Shown: piece by piece, positions 1 to 4,728 of the stretch
Numbering within the stretch: position 1 is the stretch's first letter
Layout: each line of letters begins with the position of its first letter
NCBI GenBank assembly: GCA_005888075.1
Contig: VBKD01000098.1
Location: forward strand, 1 to 8,551
DNA: 8,551 nt
From: Chloroflexota bacterium
Lineage (GTDB): Bacteria > Chloroflexota > Dormibacteria > Dormibacterales > Dormibacteraceae
Reading direction: 5' to 3'
Notes under the pieces: model-generated
What the model was told of the DNA's origin: nothing
The model's input: the letters and a program-made list of their open reading frames with translations, nothing else
The model's database searches: none
Translations under genes and position numbers: made by a program

Positions 1-2
1 TC

Positions 3-365
3 ACGGGTGGTTGAAGGACTGAGCTGACCGAGTTTCGGTCCAGGCACGAGGACGCGGTTGCCGGGGGCATCGGAATCTATGGCATCAGCGTGGACTCGGT
101 TTTCTCGCACCAGGCGTTTGCCAAGGAGCTGGGCGGGCTTCCGTTTGAGCTGATCGGCGACTTCGAACGCAAGATGGTGACCGACTATGGCGTGCGCCGC
201 GAGGATTCCCCCGGCTATTCGGGCGTGGGCAGGAGATCGATCTTCATCATCGACCACGACGGAATCATTCGCTGGACCTGGGTGACATCTCCCGAACAGC
301 GCTTGCCGGACTATGACCAGGTCCTGGAACAGGCCAAGGTGATAGCCGCGGGGGCGCCCGATTAG
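3..365 (+). CDS. AhpE-like 1-Cys-type peroxiredoxin, probable selenoprotein (5' partial)
   Basis: Thiol/selenol peroxidase of the AhpC/TSA superfamily, which reduces hydroperoxides in the cytoplasm. The N-terminal part lies outside the window; 120 residues remain from the first full codon at 3. Seen: the reading frame holds TGA at 12-14 and then runs open to TAG at 363-365. Read with Sec, the start is T-G-G-U-R-T-E-L, matching the peroxiredoxin active-site pattern T-x-x-C-x-x-E and closely resembling the TGICQGEL motif of mycobacterial AhpE. Further family signatures follow: GIYGISVDSVFS (residues 24-35), LPFELIGDF (46-54), YGV (62-64), RRSIFIIDHDGIIRW (77-91, with the conserved Arg). No other Cys or Sec is present in the visible part, so a 1-Cys (1-Sec) mechanism is likely. 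A GTG at 90 is not the true start: it would delete the active site, and homology continues upstream of it. Alternatives are a TGC/TGT-to-TGA sequencing error or a fresh nonsense mutation. Family call is firm; Sec is likely. Confidence 0.85.
12..14 (+). other. In-frame TGA, probable selenocysteine codon
   Basis: This TGA falls at the peroxidatic cysteine position of the peroxiredoxin: Thr three residues before it and Glu three residues after it both match the family motif, and coding homology continues on both sides. Selenocysteine at this exact position is known in bacterial peroxiredoxins. Only three codons upstream are visible, so the upstream match rests on T-G-G alone. Confidence 0.7.
24..43 (+). 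promoter_or_regulatory. Candidate bacterial SECIS hairpin
   Basis: Immediately 3' of the TGA, GACCGA (26-31) and TCGGTC (35-40) form a perfect 6-bp stem closed by loop GTT (32-34). Two more pairs (C24-G43, T25-A42) extend it across a bulged C41. The loop begins with G-U, as in the E. coli fdhF SECIS apical loop, and starts 17 nt after the TGA, within the short spacing required for SelB-directed UGA recoding in bacteria. It lies inside coding sequence, as bacterial SECIS elements do. The weak point is a very small loop and the lack of a 5'-side bulged U like that in E. coli. Confidence 0.6.
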
Positions 366-1297
366 CTGCGCAGCGAATCGAGCGCGGCGCGGCGTTCCCG
401 CCGCACGCGAAGCGCGGCCTCGATGGTGGTCTCCTCGAAGCGGACCTCGTCGCCAGGCACCAGCTGCGCGGCGATCGCCATGGATGCGCTGACGACGACC
501 GCCACGACCGGGTAGCCGCCGGCGGTCTGATGGTCCGCCATCAACAGGATCGGCTGCCCTCCGCCAGGCACCTGCAGCGCGCCCGCGACCAGGCCGAATG
601 ACAGAAGCTCATCACCTGCGGCACGAAGGGTTGCGCCGTCCAGCCGGTAGCCCATGCGGTCGGCGTCGCGGCTCACATGAAATGTGGACCCCAGCAAAGC
701 CGCGCGCCCGTCCGCGTCGAGGCGCTTCATGTGCGGTCCCGCGATGACGCCCAGCGTGTGGTTGCTGTAGTCGGGACGCAGGTGCGGATCCAGCTCGCGT
801 CCGCTCACTCCCGGTCCCGAGCGCTCCGCAACGGCCGCGATCACATCGCCAGACATCAGCGGCCGGCCGTGCATGCCTCCGCGTCCGGCAATCACATTGG
901 TCGATAGCGAACCCAGCCAGCGGTCGGCCGCGACGCCTCCGCTCACGGCGATGTGCATGCGCGCGCCACTTCGCCTCGCGCCGAAGTGCAGCTCGTCACC
1001 GGTGCTCAGAAAGATTCCAGACCACATGGGCGCCGGGCGCGCGTTGATGAGGAGCTCGCAGTCCGCGCCCGTCACGGCGACCAGGCATGGCGCCTCCGCG
1101 ACCAGGCGTGGACCGATCAGCGTGCACTCGAGCGTGGCCGCGCCGATGTCGTTGCCGACAAGCAGGTTCGCCGCCGAGTGCGCGAACCGGTCCATCGCTC
1201 CGCCCGGGGGGACACCCGAGGAGATGGCGTGGGGACGGCCGAGGTCCTGGACGGTGGTGTACAAGCCCGGATCGACCACGCGCAGCAGGTCGGTCAC
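362..1297 (-). CDS. pxpC: 5-oxoprolinase subunit PxpC (KipA-type, biotin-dependent carboxyltransferase-like fold)
   Basis: 311 aa, the usual length for the family. With PxpA and PxpB it forms the prokaryotic ATP-dependent 5-oxoprolinase that opens 5-oxoproline to glutamate; the same family includes Bacillus KipA. Seen: YTTVQDLGR (residues 13-21), PPGGAMD (30-36), AANLLVGN (42-49), LECTLIGP (56-63), HIAVSGGVAADRWLGS (115-130), FHVSRDADRMGYRLDG (206-221), LQVPGGGQPILLMADHQTAGGYP (split: 241-256 and 257-263). The GTG start at 1297-1295 is chosen because the longer open frame only reads pxpB sequence out of frame, and because GTGA makes a 4-bp overlap with the pxpB stop, the usual coupling for this pair. 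No strong Shine-Dalgarno is visible. Its stop overlaps the stop of the convergent peroxiredoxin, so there is no intergenic space for a terminator. Confidence 0.93.
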   Translation of the reverse strand: MTDLLRVVDPGLYTTVQDLGRPHAISSGVPPGGAMDRFAHSAANLLVGNDIGAATLECTLIGPRLVAEAPCLVAVTGADCELLINARPAPMWSGIFLSTGDELHFGARRSGARMHIAVSGGVAADRWLGSLSTNVIAGRGGMHGRPLMSGDVIAAVAERSGPGVSGRELDPHLRPDYSNHTLGVIAGPHMKRLDADGRAALLGSTFHVSRDADRMGYRLDGATLRAAGDELLSFGLVAGALQVPGGGQPILLMADHQTAGGYPVVAVVVSASMAIAAQLVPGDEVRFEETTIEAALRVRRERRAALDSLRS

Positions 1298-1950
1298 GGG
1301 CGGACGCCAAAGAACTTCACGCGGTCGCCGGCCCGAAACAGGCTCGGTGGGTCGGAGTCCGGGAGGAACAGCTTGACCGACGTACGGCCGATGAGATGCC
1401 AGCCACCCGGTGTCGCTAGGGGGTAGATACCTGTTTGCCGGCCGGCGATGGCGACCGAGCCGGCCGGCACCAGCGTGCGCGGGACATCGCGGCGCGGCAT
1501 CGCGAGCTCCTCGGGCAGAGGTCCGAGGTAGGCCCATCCGGGCACGAAGCCGACCAGGAAGACTCGATAGATCGGCCGGGTGTGGATCTCGGCGACCGCC
1601 TGCGGCTGCAGCCCCAGCGCACCGGCCACCGATTCGAGATCGGGGCCGTCGTAGACGACGGGAATCCGGTGCAGCCTTCCCGGTTCTTCCATCGGCGGGC
1701 GTTTGGTGGCAAGGCGCTTGATGGCTGAGCCCAGGGCTTCGTGCGTGGTCTGGTCCGGGTCGAAGTGGACGGTGACCGTGGCGTAGCCCGCCACGGCCTG
1801 CCGCACGTCGCGTCTCTTTTTCAGTGCGGCGGCGAGGGCGATCGCGCGCGTGTTGAGGGCGGTGTCGAGTCGGGTGCCGAGCTCCGCCAGGAGCGCGGTG
1901 TCACCTAGCGGATGGATTCGTACCCGGGTCGTGGAGCGCGGCGGTGGCAT
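1294..1950 (-). CDS. pxpB: 5-oxoprolinase subunit PxpB (KipI-type)
   Basis: 218 aa. Partner of PxpC in 5-oxoprolinase; in Bacillus the homologue KipI also inhibits sporulation kinase A. Seen: N-terminal RIHPLGDTALLAELG (residues 11-25), then the catalytic-type domain with IPVVYDGPDLESVAG (96-110), YRVFLVGFVPGWAYLG (128-143; most relatives have PGFAYLG), PRTLVPAGSVAIAGRQTGIYP (split: 157-170 and 171-177), TPGGWHLIGRT (180-190) and GDRVKFF (208-214). The ATG at 1950-1948 is the nearest start upstream of the conserved RIHPLGD; no credible start lies between, so the gene really does begin 50 bp inside the upstream membrane-protein gene. No Shine-Dalgarno is evident, which suggests translation coupled to that gene. 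A TTG at 1962-1960 is a less likely start. Confidence 0.92.
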   Translation of the reverse strand: MPPPRSTTRVRIHPLGDTALLAELGTRLDTALNTRAIALAAALKKRRDVRQAVAGYATVTVHFDPDQTTHEALGSAIKRLATKRPPMEEPGRLHRIPVVYDGPDLESVAGALGLQPQAVAEIHTRPIYRVFLVGFVPGWAYLGPLPEELAMPRRDVPRTLVPAGSVAIAGRQTGIYPLATPGGWHLIGRTSVKLFLPDSDPPSLFRAGDRVKFFGVRP

Positions 1951-2557
1951 GTGCGCTGACAAGAATGGCGTAGAAGATCCCTGGCACGAGGCCAACGCAA
2001 AGCAGGCCCGCGCACGCGACCCCGGCCGCCCATGCCGTGACGATGGCGGCGGCGACGACATTCCATGTCGCGAAGTCATCGCTGACGCTGCGCGCCGAGG
2101 CGGCGAAGTTGAAGAGGTCACCGGGCCGCCGGGTCGCCGCGAAGCGGGCGATCGCATGTGGCATGACCAGCAAGAGCACCAAGCCCCATGGCAGCGCAAG
2201 CAGCAGGATCGCAAGGACATGCGCGTCGAGCTGGGCCAGCGTGGGATCGCTCGAGGTCCACACGTGCGCGTCGAGCAGAAGGTTGGAGAGCGGATTGAAG
2301 GCAATGAGAAATGGCGCGGCGGTCAGCAGTATCGCGAGCGTCACCCACAGCCCGTCAGCCAGCAGGCGGCGGTCCAGACGCCACGGCGGTGGACCCTGCG
2401 ATGGGTCAAGTTCGGCGGCGTTCGTGGCGGCGATGGCGTAGCCGAGCACAGGGATGAAAAGGAGGGGTAGCAGGAGGACGGCCACGACGCCGACCGCCCA
2501 CCTCGATCGCCAGTCAGCGCGAAAAGGCCAGGCGAAAGAGTCGGCGATCAGGTTCAC
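1901..2557 (-). CDS. DUF4013-like integral membrane protein
   Basis: 218 aa from a GTG at 2557-2555. Function unknown. Seen: hydrophobic segments at about residues 18-45, 70-88, 112-134 and 165-205, with a GY motif ending the first segment (IPVLGYAIAA, 35-44), a proline-rich loop with PPPWR (56-60) followed by LLADGLWVTLAI (65-76), and a C-terminal hydrophobic pair separated by LVPGIFYAILVSAH (190-203). This layout matches DUF4013 proteins, found mainly in archaea and Chloroflexota-like bacteria, but I am recalling the family pattern rather than a search result. The start was placed at the GTG before the first hydrophobic segment, because the open frame upstream is Arg/Pro-rich and crosses hairpins and the preceding gene. 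The 3' end overlaps pxpB by 50 bp, so it likely shares the pxpBC transcript. A role in transport linked to 5-oxoproline use is speculation. Confidence 0.72.
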   Translation of the reverse strand: MNLIADSFAWPFRADWRSRWAVGVVAVLLLPLLFIPVLGYAIAATNAAELDPSQGPPPWRLDRRLLADGLWVTLAILLTAAPFLIAFNPLSNLLLDAHVWTSSDPTLAQLDAHVLAILLLALPWGLVLLLVMPHAIARFAATRRPGDLFNFAASARSVSDDFATWNVVAAAIVTAWAAGVACAGLLCVGLVPGIFYAILVSAHATAALHDPGTNPSAR

Positions 2558-2617
2558 GGGGGAAGGGTAGATCTCTCTTCCCGTCCCCTTGCCTGGCACG
2601 CGCCCCCACCCGGCCGT

Positions 2618-2658
2618 GCCCTGCGGGCAGGGCCGACCTCCCCAGCTAGTGGGGAGGT
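2618..2658 (-). terminator. Tandem GC-rich hairpins after the regulator gene
   Basis: Two perfect inverted repeats sit side by side: ACCTCCCC (2636-2643) with GGGGAGGT (2651-2658) around a 7-nt spacer, and GCCCTG (2618-2623) with CAGGGC (2628-2633) around CGGG. Read on the minus strand they begin 16 bp after the regulator stop and lie about 60 bp before the membrane-protein start. No T-run follows, so this is either a weak terminator, an attenuator limiting read-through, or an mRNA-stabilising structure. Confidence 0.5.
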
Positions 2659-2673
2659 GACATTTCCCGGGGG

Positions 2674-3339
2674 CTACTGGGCTTGGGCTTCTAGGGGTTC
2701 GATTGCTTCTTTGTCTTCGAGCATGTAGGCGCAGCCGTATGGGTCGCGAAAGCCCAGGGCCTTCACGTCGATGTGCATTTCGGAGCTTTCGAGGATGCCT
2801 TCGATGATGCCGGCGTGAAAGCGGCAGATCACCGGAGCCCTGCGGCACACCTCGGCGAAAAGGCAGTTGGTGCAGTCCAGCATGCCGCCGCGGGTGTTGT
2901 AGTCGCCGCCCATCTCGATCAACGGTTCCAGCGCGGCCATCGCGGATTTCGCGCCAGGCCGTGAAAGCTCATTGCCATACGCGCGGCCGGCGCGTCTCAC
3001 CGCGTGACTGCCGACCTCGCCGAGCCCTTCGAAAGCGTGGGCCAGCGCTTCGGCGACCACGTCATAGCGCCGGGCCGGATGGCTGATCTGCACCGGGCCG
3101 CCGGTGAGCTTGTAAATCTTCGCGGGCTTGCCTGGCAGGCCACGCCTGTGGGCGACTTCGAGGTATCCCAACGCCACCAGGCGTTCCAGATGCTCGAAGG
3201 CCACTGAACGATGAACACCAGCTTCTCGCGAGACGTCGTCGACGCTGCGTGCTTTGCGGTCGGCGTAGAAGCGAAGCAGGATGTCCCGGCGCGTGAAGTC
3301 CCGGAGAGCCCCAAGGGCTCGCTCCATGTCAGTGGTCAC
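2674..3339 (-). CDS. Winged-helix transcriptional regulator with C-terminal cysteine cluster (SufR-like, COG2345 type)
   Basis: 221 aa. Seen: an N-terminal helix-turn-helix (about residues 16-64; SVDDVSREAGVHRSVAFEHL at 32-51 is the recognition unit), a basic wing RRGLPGKPAKIYKLT (65-79), a helical middle region, and a C-terminal cluster C156-x2-C159-x5-C165-x6-C172 with a further C203 in PYGCAY. The CxxC followed by a Cys 13 residues later, and VICRFH near the end, resemble the Fe-S ligand region of SufR-type repressors. Fe-S or metal sensing is therefore likely but inferred. The first start is GTG at 3339-3337; an in-frame ATG at 3327-3325 is a good alternative. It is divergent from the GGDEF gene and upstream of the membrane-protein/pxpBC genes, so it may control either side and itself. 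If it senses Fe-S or redox state, a place near a peroxiredoxin would make sense, but that is conjecture. Confidence 0.8.
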   Translation of the reverse strand: MTTDMERALGALRDFTRRDILLRFYADRKARSVDDVSREAGVHRSVAFEHLERLVALGYLEVAHRRGLPGKPAKIYKLTGGPVQISHPARRYDVVAEALAHAFEGLGEVGSHAVRRAGRAYGNELSRPGAKSAMAALEPLIEMGGDYNTRGGMLDCTNCLFAEVCRRAPVICRFHAGIIEGILESSEMHIDVKALGFRDPYGCAYMLEDKEAIEPLEAQAQ

Positions 3340-3350
3340 GATCTCGAAGC

Positions 3351-3377
3351 ATACTCCCGAAAAGGTTTGTCAGGTAT
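3351..3377. promoter_or_regulatory. Imperfect inverted repeat, possible operator
   Basis: Just upstream of the regulator start, the 27-bp site is bounded by ATAC (3351-3354) and GTAT (3374-3377). On the minus strand the left half reads ATACCTGAC, which fits the left half of the E. coli IscR type 1 consensus (ATASYYGAC); the right half TCGGGAGTAT fits only with an insertion. The position, 12 bp from the GTG start and in the divergent intergenic region, suits an autoregulatory operator. The symmetry is imperfect, so this is tentative. Confidence 0.35.
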
Positions 3378-3427
3378 AGCGGCTGCAAGACTGGGAATCA
3401 GGGCCTGGCGCCCCCGCCCATTGAAAT

Positions 3428-3470
3428 CGTGGCTTGCCTTCTGGCAAAGTAATGCCACGGCTTCGAGCCG
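3428..3470 (+). promoter_or_regulatory. Structured leader before the GGDEF gene
   Basis: Two adjacent hairpins precede the ribosome binding site. The first pairs CGTGGC (3428-3433) with GCCACG (3454-3459) and, inside it, TTGCC (3434-3438) with GGCAA (3443-3447) around loop TTCT, leaving a 6-nt bulge AGTAAT on the 3' side. The second pairs CGGCT (3458-3462) with AGCCG (3466-3470) around TCG. The two stems share bases 3458-3459, so they are partly mutually exclusive. The second hairpin ends at the first G of the GGGGGAG Shine-Dalgarno (3470-3476). This layout could act as a switch on translation, but I cannot match it to a known riboswitch. Confidence 0.35.
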
Positions 3471-3485
3471 GGGGAGTGATTGCTG

Positions 3486-4577
3486 ATGGCGACACCAGCT
3501 GCATCGACAATGGGGCGACACCTTTTGGCTTCTATCGGCGCGGTCTTTTTCGTGATTCCGCTGCCGCCGCCGCCGAGTCTCGCGGTATCGCCGCCTCCGA
3601 TCCTCACCACGCCGGTCGCGACGCCGTCGCTTGGTGTGACGGCGAGCCCTTCCCTGCCGGTGATCGGGTCGACGTCAAGTGTCGACACCACCACCATCAA
3701 TACGCCCGCCAGCTCGACTCCAACAAGCGACCCTCCGCCGGCGGGCGGAACGACTGCGCCTCGGGCGAACGGAACTGCAGCAGCGCCGGCCGCGCCGCCC
3801 CCGGCATCTGGGAGCGCACCGAGTGATCACCGCGTGACCATTCCGTTCACGACCATCGTCGTCACGTCTCCGCTCGACGTCGCGTTGATCGGGGCGCTCG
3901 CCACGCTGCCGCTGCTCCTCGGCATCTGGCTCCTCCTCCTGTTGCGAACGCTCACGGAGGCGCGGCGGGCCCGCGACGCGCAGATCAGGCTCACTCTTGC
4001 GGCCGATCTTGGTTTGAGGCCTCGCGAGCTCACGTCGCTGACCACCAACGCACTGTTCAAGCTCCGCGAGAAAGCCGCCTTCGACGAGCTGACGGGCGTG
4101 CTGCGACGCGCCGCCGGCATTTCGCTGGCGGAGCATGAGATCGCTCGCGCTCAGCGGCACCGCACGCCGCTGGCCGTGGCGTTCATCGACGTCGACGGTC
4201 TGAAAGAAGCCAATGACCGGGACGGGCACGCGGAGGGCGACAAGCTTCTGCGCGGCGTCGCCCAGGCCCTCAAAGATGGATTGCGCGGCGAAGACCTGCT
4301 GCTGCGCTACGGCGGCGACGAGTTCGTCTGCGTTCTGCCTGAGACGACCGCTCGCGCCGCCCGCGCCAAGGTGCGTTCGGTGCAGGCCGAAGCCGACAAG
4401 GCGGGCATGCGTTTTTCCTTCGGCCTCGCGGAGCTGCAGCGATCTGACGATGTGGTTGCGCTCCTGGCCCGGGCCGACCGAGAGCTGTACGACTTCAAAG
4501 CCAAGCGGGGCGAGATCGTGCAGCTGCCGCCTCCAGGCACAGCGAGGAAACGCAAGCAGCGCCGGGCCTCGGCCTGA
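3486..4577 (+). CDS. Membrane-anchored diguanylate cyclase (GGDEF protein)
   Basis: 363 aa. Makes c-di-GMP from two GTP at the inner face of the membrane. Seen: a hydrophobic N-terminal segment (about residues 11-33), a Pro/Ser/Thr/Ala-rich low-complexity stretch (about 34-115), a strong membrane segment (about 130-153), a short helical linker rich in Arg/Glu, and a GGDEF domain (about 199-345). Key motifs: FDELTGVLRR (199-208), the metal-binding FIDVDGLKEAND (233-244), GH-x-x-GD (247-252), intact GGDEF (276-280), and an RxxD product-inhibition site (RGED, 267-270) spaced five residues before it. A basic tail ends the protein. The ATG at 3486 is chosen because GGGGGAG (3470-3476) lies 9 nt upstream; a TTG at 3480 in frame would be too close. 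No sensory domain is recognisable: the low-complexity segment is probably extracytoplasmic. Active cyclase activity is expected from the intact motifs. Confidence 0.92.
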   Translation: MATPAASTMGRHLLASIGAVFFVIPLPPPPSLAVSPPPILTTPVATPSLGVTASPSLPVIGSTSSVDTTTINTPASSTPTSDPPPAGGTTAPRANGTAAAPAAPPPASGSAPSDHRVTIPFTTIVVTSPLDVALIGALATLPLLLGIWLLLLLRTLTEARRARDAQIRLTLAADLGLRPRELTSLTTNALFKLREKAAFDELTGVLRRAAGISLAEHEIARAQRHRTPLAVAFIDVDGLKEANDRDGHAEGDKLLRGVAQALKDGLRGEDLLLRYGGDEFVCVLPETTARAARAKVRSVQAEADKAGMRFSFGLAELQRSDDVVALLARADRELYDFKAKRGEIVQLPPPGTARKRKQRRASA

Positions 4578-4587
4578 GCCCGAAATC

Positions 4588-4616
4588 TTGACAGCGCACG
4601 TAAATTAGTGTTTAGT
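4588..4616 (+). promoter_or_regulatory. Candidate promoter of the liv operon
   Basis: A perfect -35 hexamer TTGACA (4588-4593) is followed after 17 bp by TTTAGT (4611-4616), which matches the TATAAT consensus at four of six positions. Transcription would begin near 4622-4625, giving a leader of about 105 nt before livK. This lies in the 151-bp gap between the GGDEF stop and the livK start. Confidence 0.5.
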
Positions 4617-4634
4617 GGGTGCGAACCCACTAAA
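4611..4634. repeat. Perfect 10-bp inverted repeat with GCGA loop
   Basis: TTTAGTGGGT (4611-4620) and ACCCACTAAA (4625-4634) are exact reverse complements around GCGA, a GNRA tetraloop. It covers the presumed -10 hexamer and start site, so as DNA it could be a repressor operator. It also begins 34 nt after the GGDEF stop, so as RNA it could be a 3' end hairpin for that gene; no T-run follows on the plus strand. Confidence 0.55.
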
Positions 4635-4687
4635 TGGGCGGATTCCGGATCGGGTACTGCACACGAGTCGCGCGTATCTGCAAAAAG

Positions 4688-4705
4688 GCGTACGTGGGCG
4701 TACGC
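4688..4705 (+). repeat. 7-bp inverted repeat in the livK leader
   Basis: GCGTACG (4688-4694) and CGTACGC (4699-4705) pair around TGGG. Because each arm contains the palindrome CGTACG, the site is also a direct repeat of GGCGTACG (4687-4694 and 4697-4704). It lies 10 nt before the Shine-Dalgarno of livK, so it could be an operator or an RNA structure near the ribosome site. Confidence 0.4.
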
Positions 4706-4712
4706 GAACCGT

Positions 4713-4721
4713 AAAGGGGGG
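4713..4721 (+). promoter_or_regulatory. Ribosome binding site that fixes the TTG start of livK
   Basis: AAAGGGGGG lies 7 nt before the TTG at 4729-4731. A stop in the same frame at 4723-4725 excludes any earlier start, and the first in-frame ATG (4810) lies beyond the N-terminal membrane segment, so TTG is the likely start. Confidence 0.65.
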
Positions 4722-4728
4722 CTGACCC

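Noticed and set aside
90..365. A short stand-alone protein starting at the GTG at 90
   Set aside because: It would lack the peroxiredoxin active site, and homology continues upstream in the same frame to the TGA and beyond.
873..1426. Plus-strand open frames opposite pxpC
   Set aside because: Arg/Ala/Pro-rich translations without recognisable motifs; antisense shadows of a well-supported gene in high-GC DNA.
1298..1537. N-terminal extension of pxpC upstream of 1297
   Set aside because: Arg/Pro-rich and unlike the family; it is the pxpB coding region read out of frame.
362..1950. Allophanate hydrolase or urea amidolyase instead of PxpBC
   Set aside because: The proteins are separate, of standard PxpB/PxpC length, and lack any amidase or biotin-carboxylase domain nearby; family relationship explains the resemblance.
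2558..2848. N-terminal extension of the membrane protein
   Set aside because: Runs through the tandem hairpins and the 3' end of the regulator gene, with no membrane segment or family-like sequence.
3428..3480. GEMM-type c-di-GMP riboswitch before the GGDEF gene
   Set aside because: GGCAAAG and GCCACGG are reminiscent of GEMM-I, but the GNRA tetraloop, its receptor and the two-stem layout are missing.
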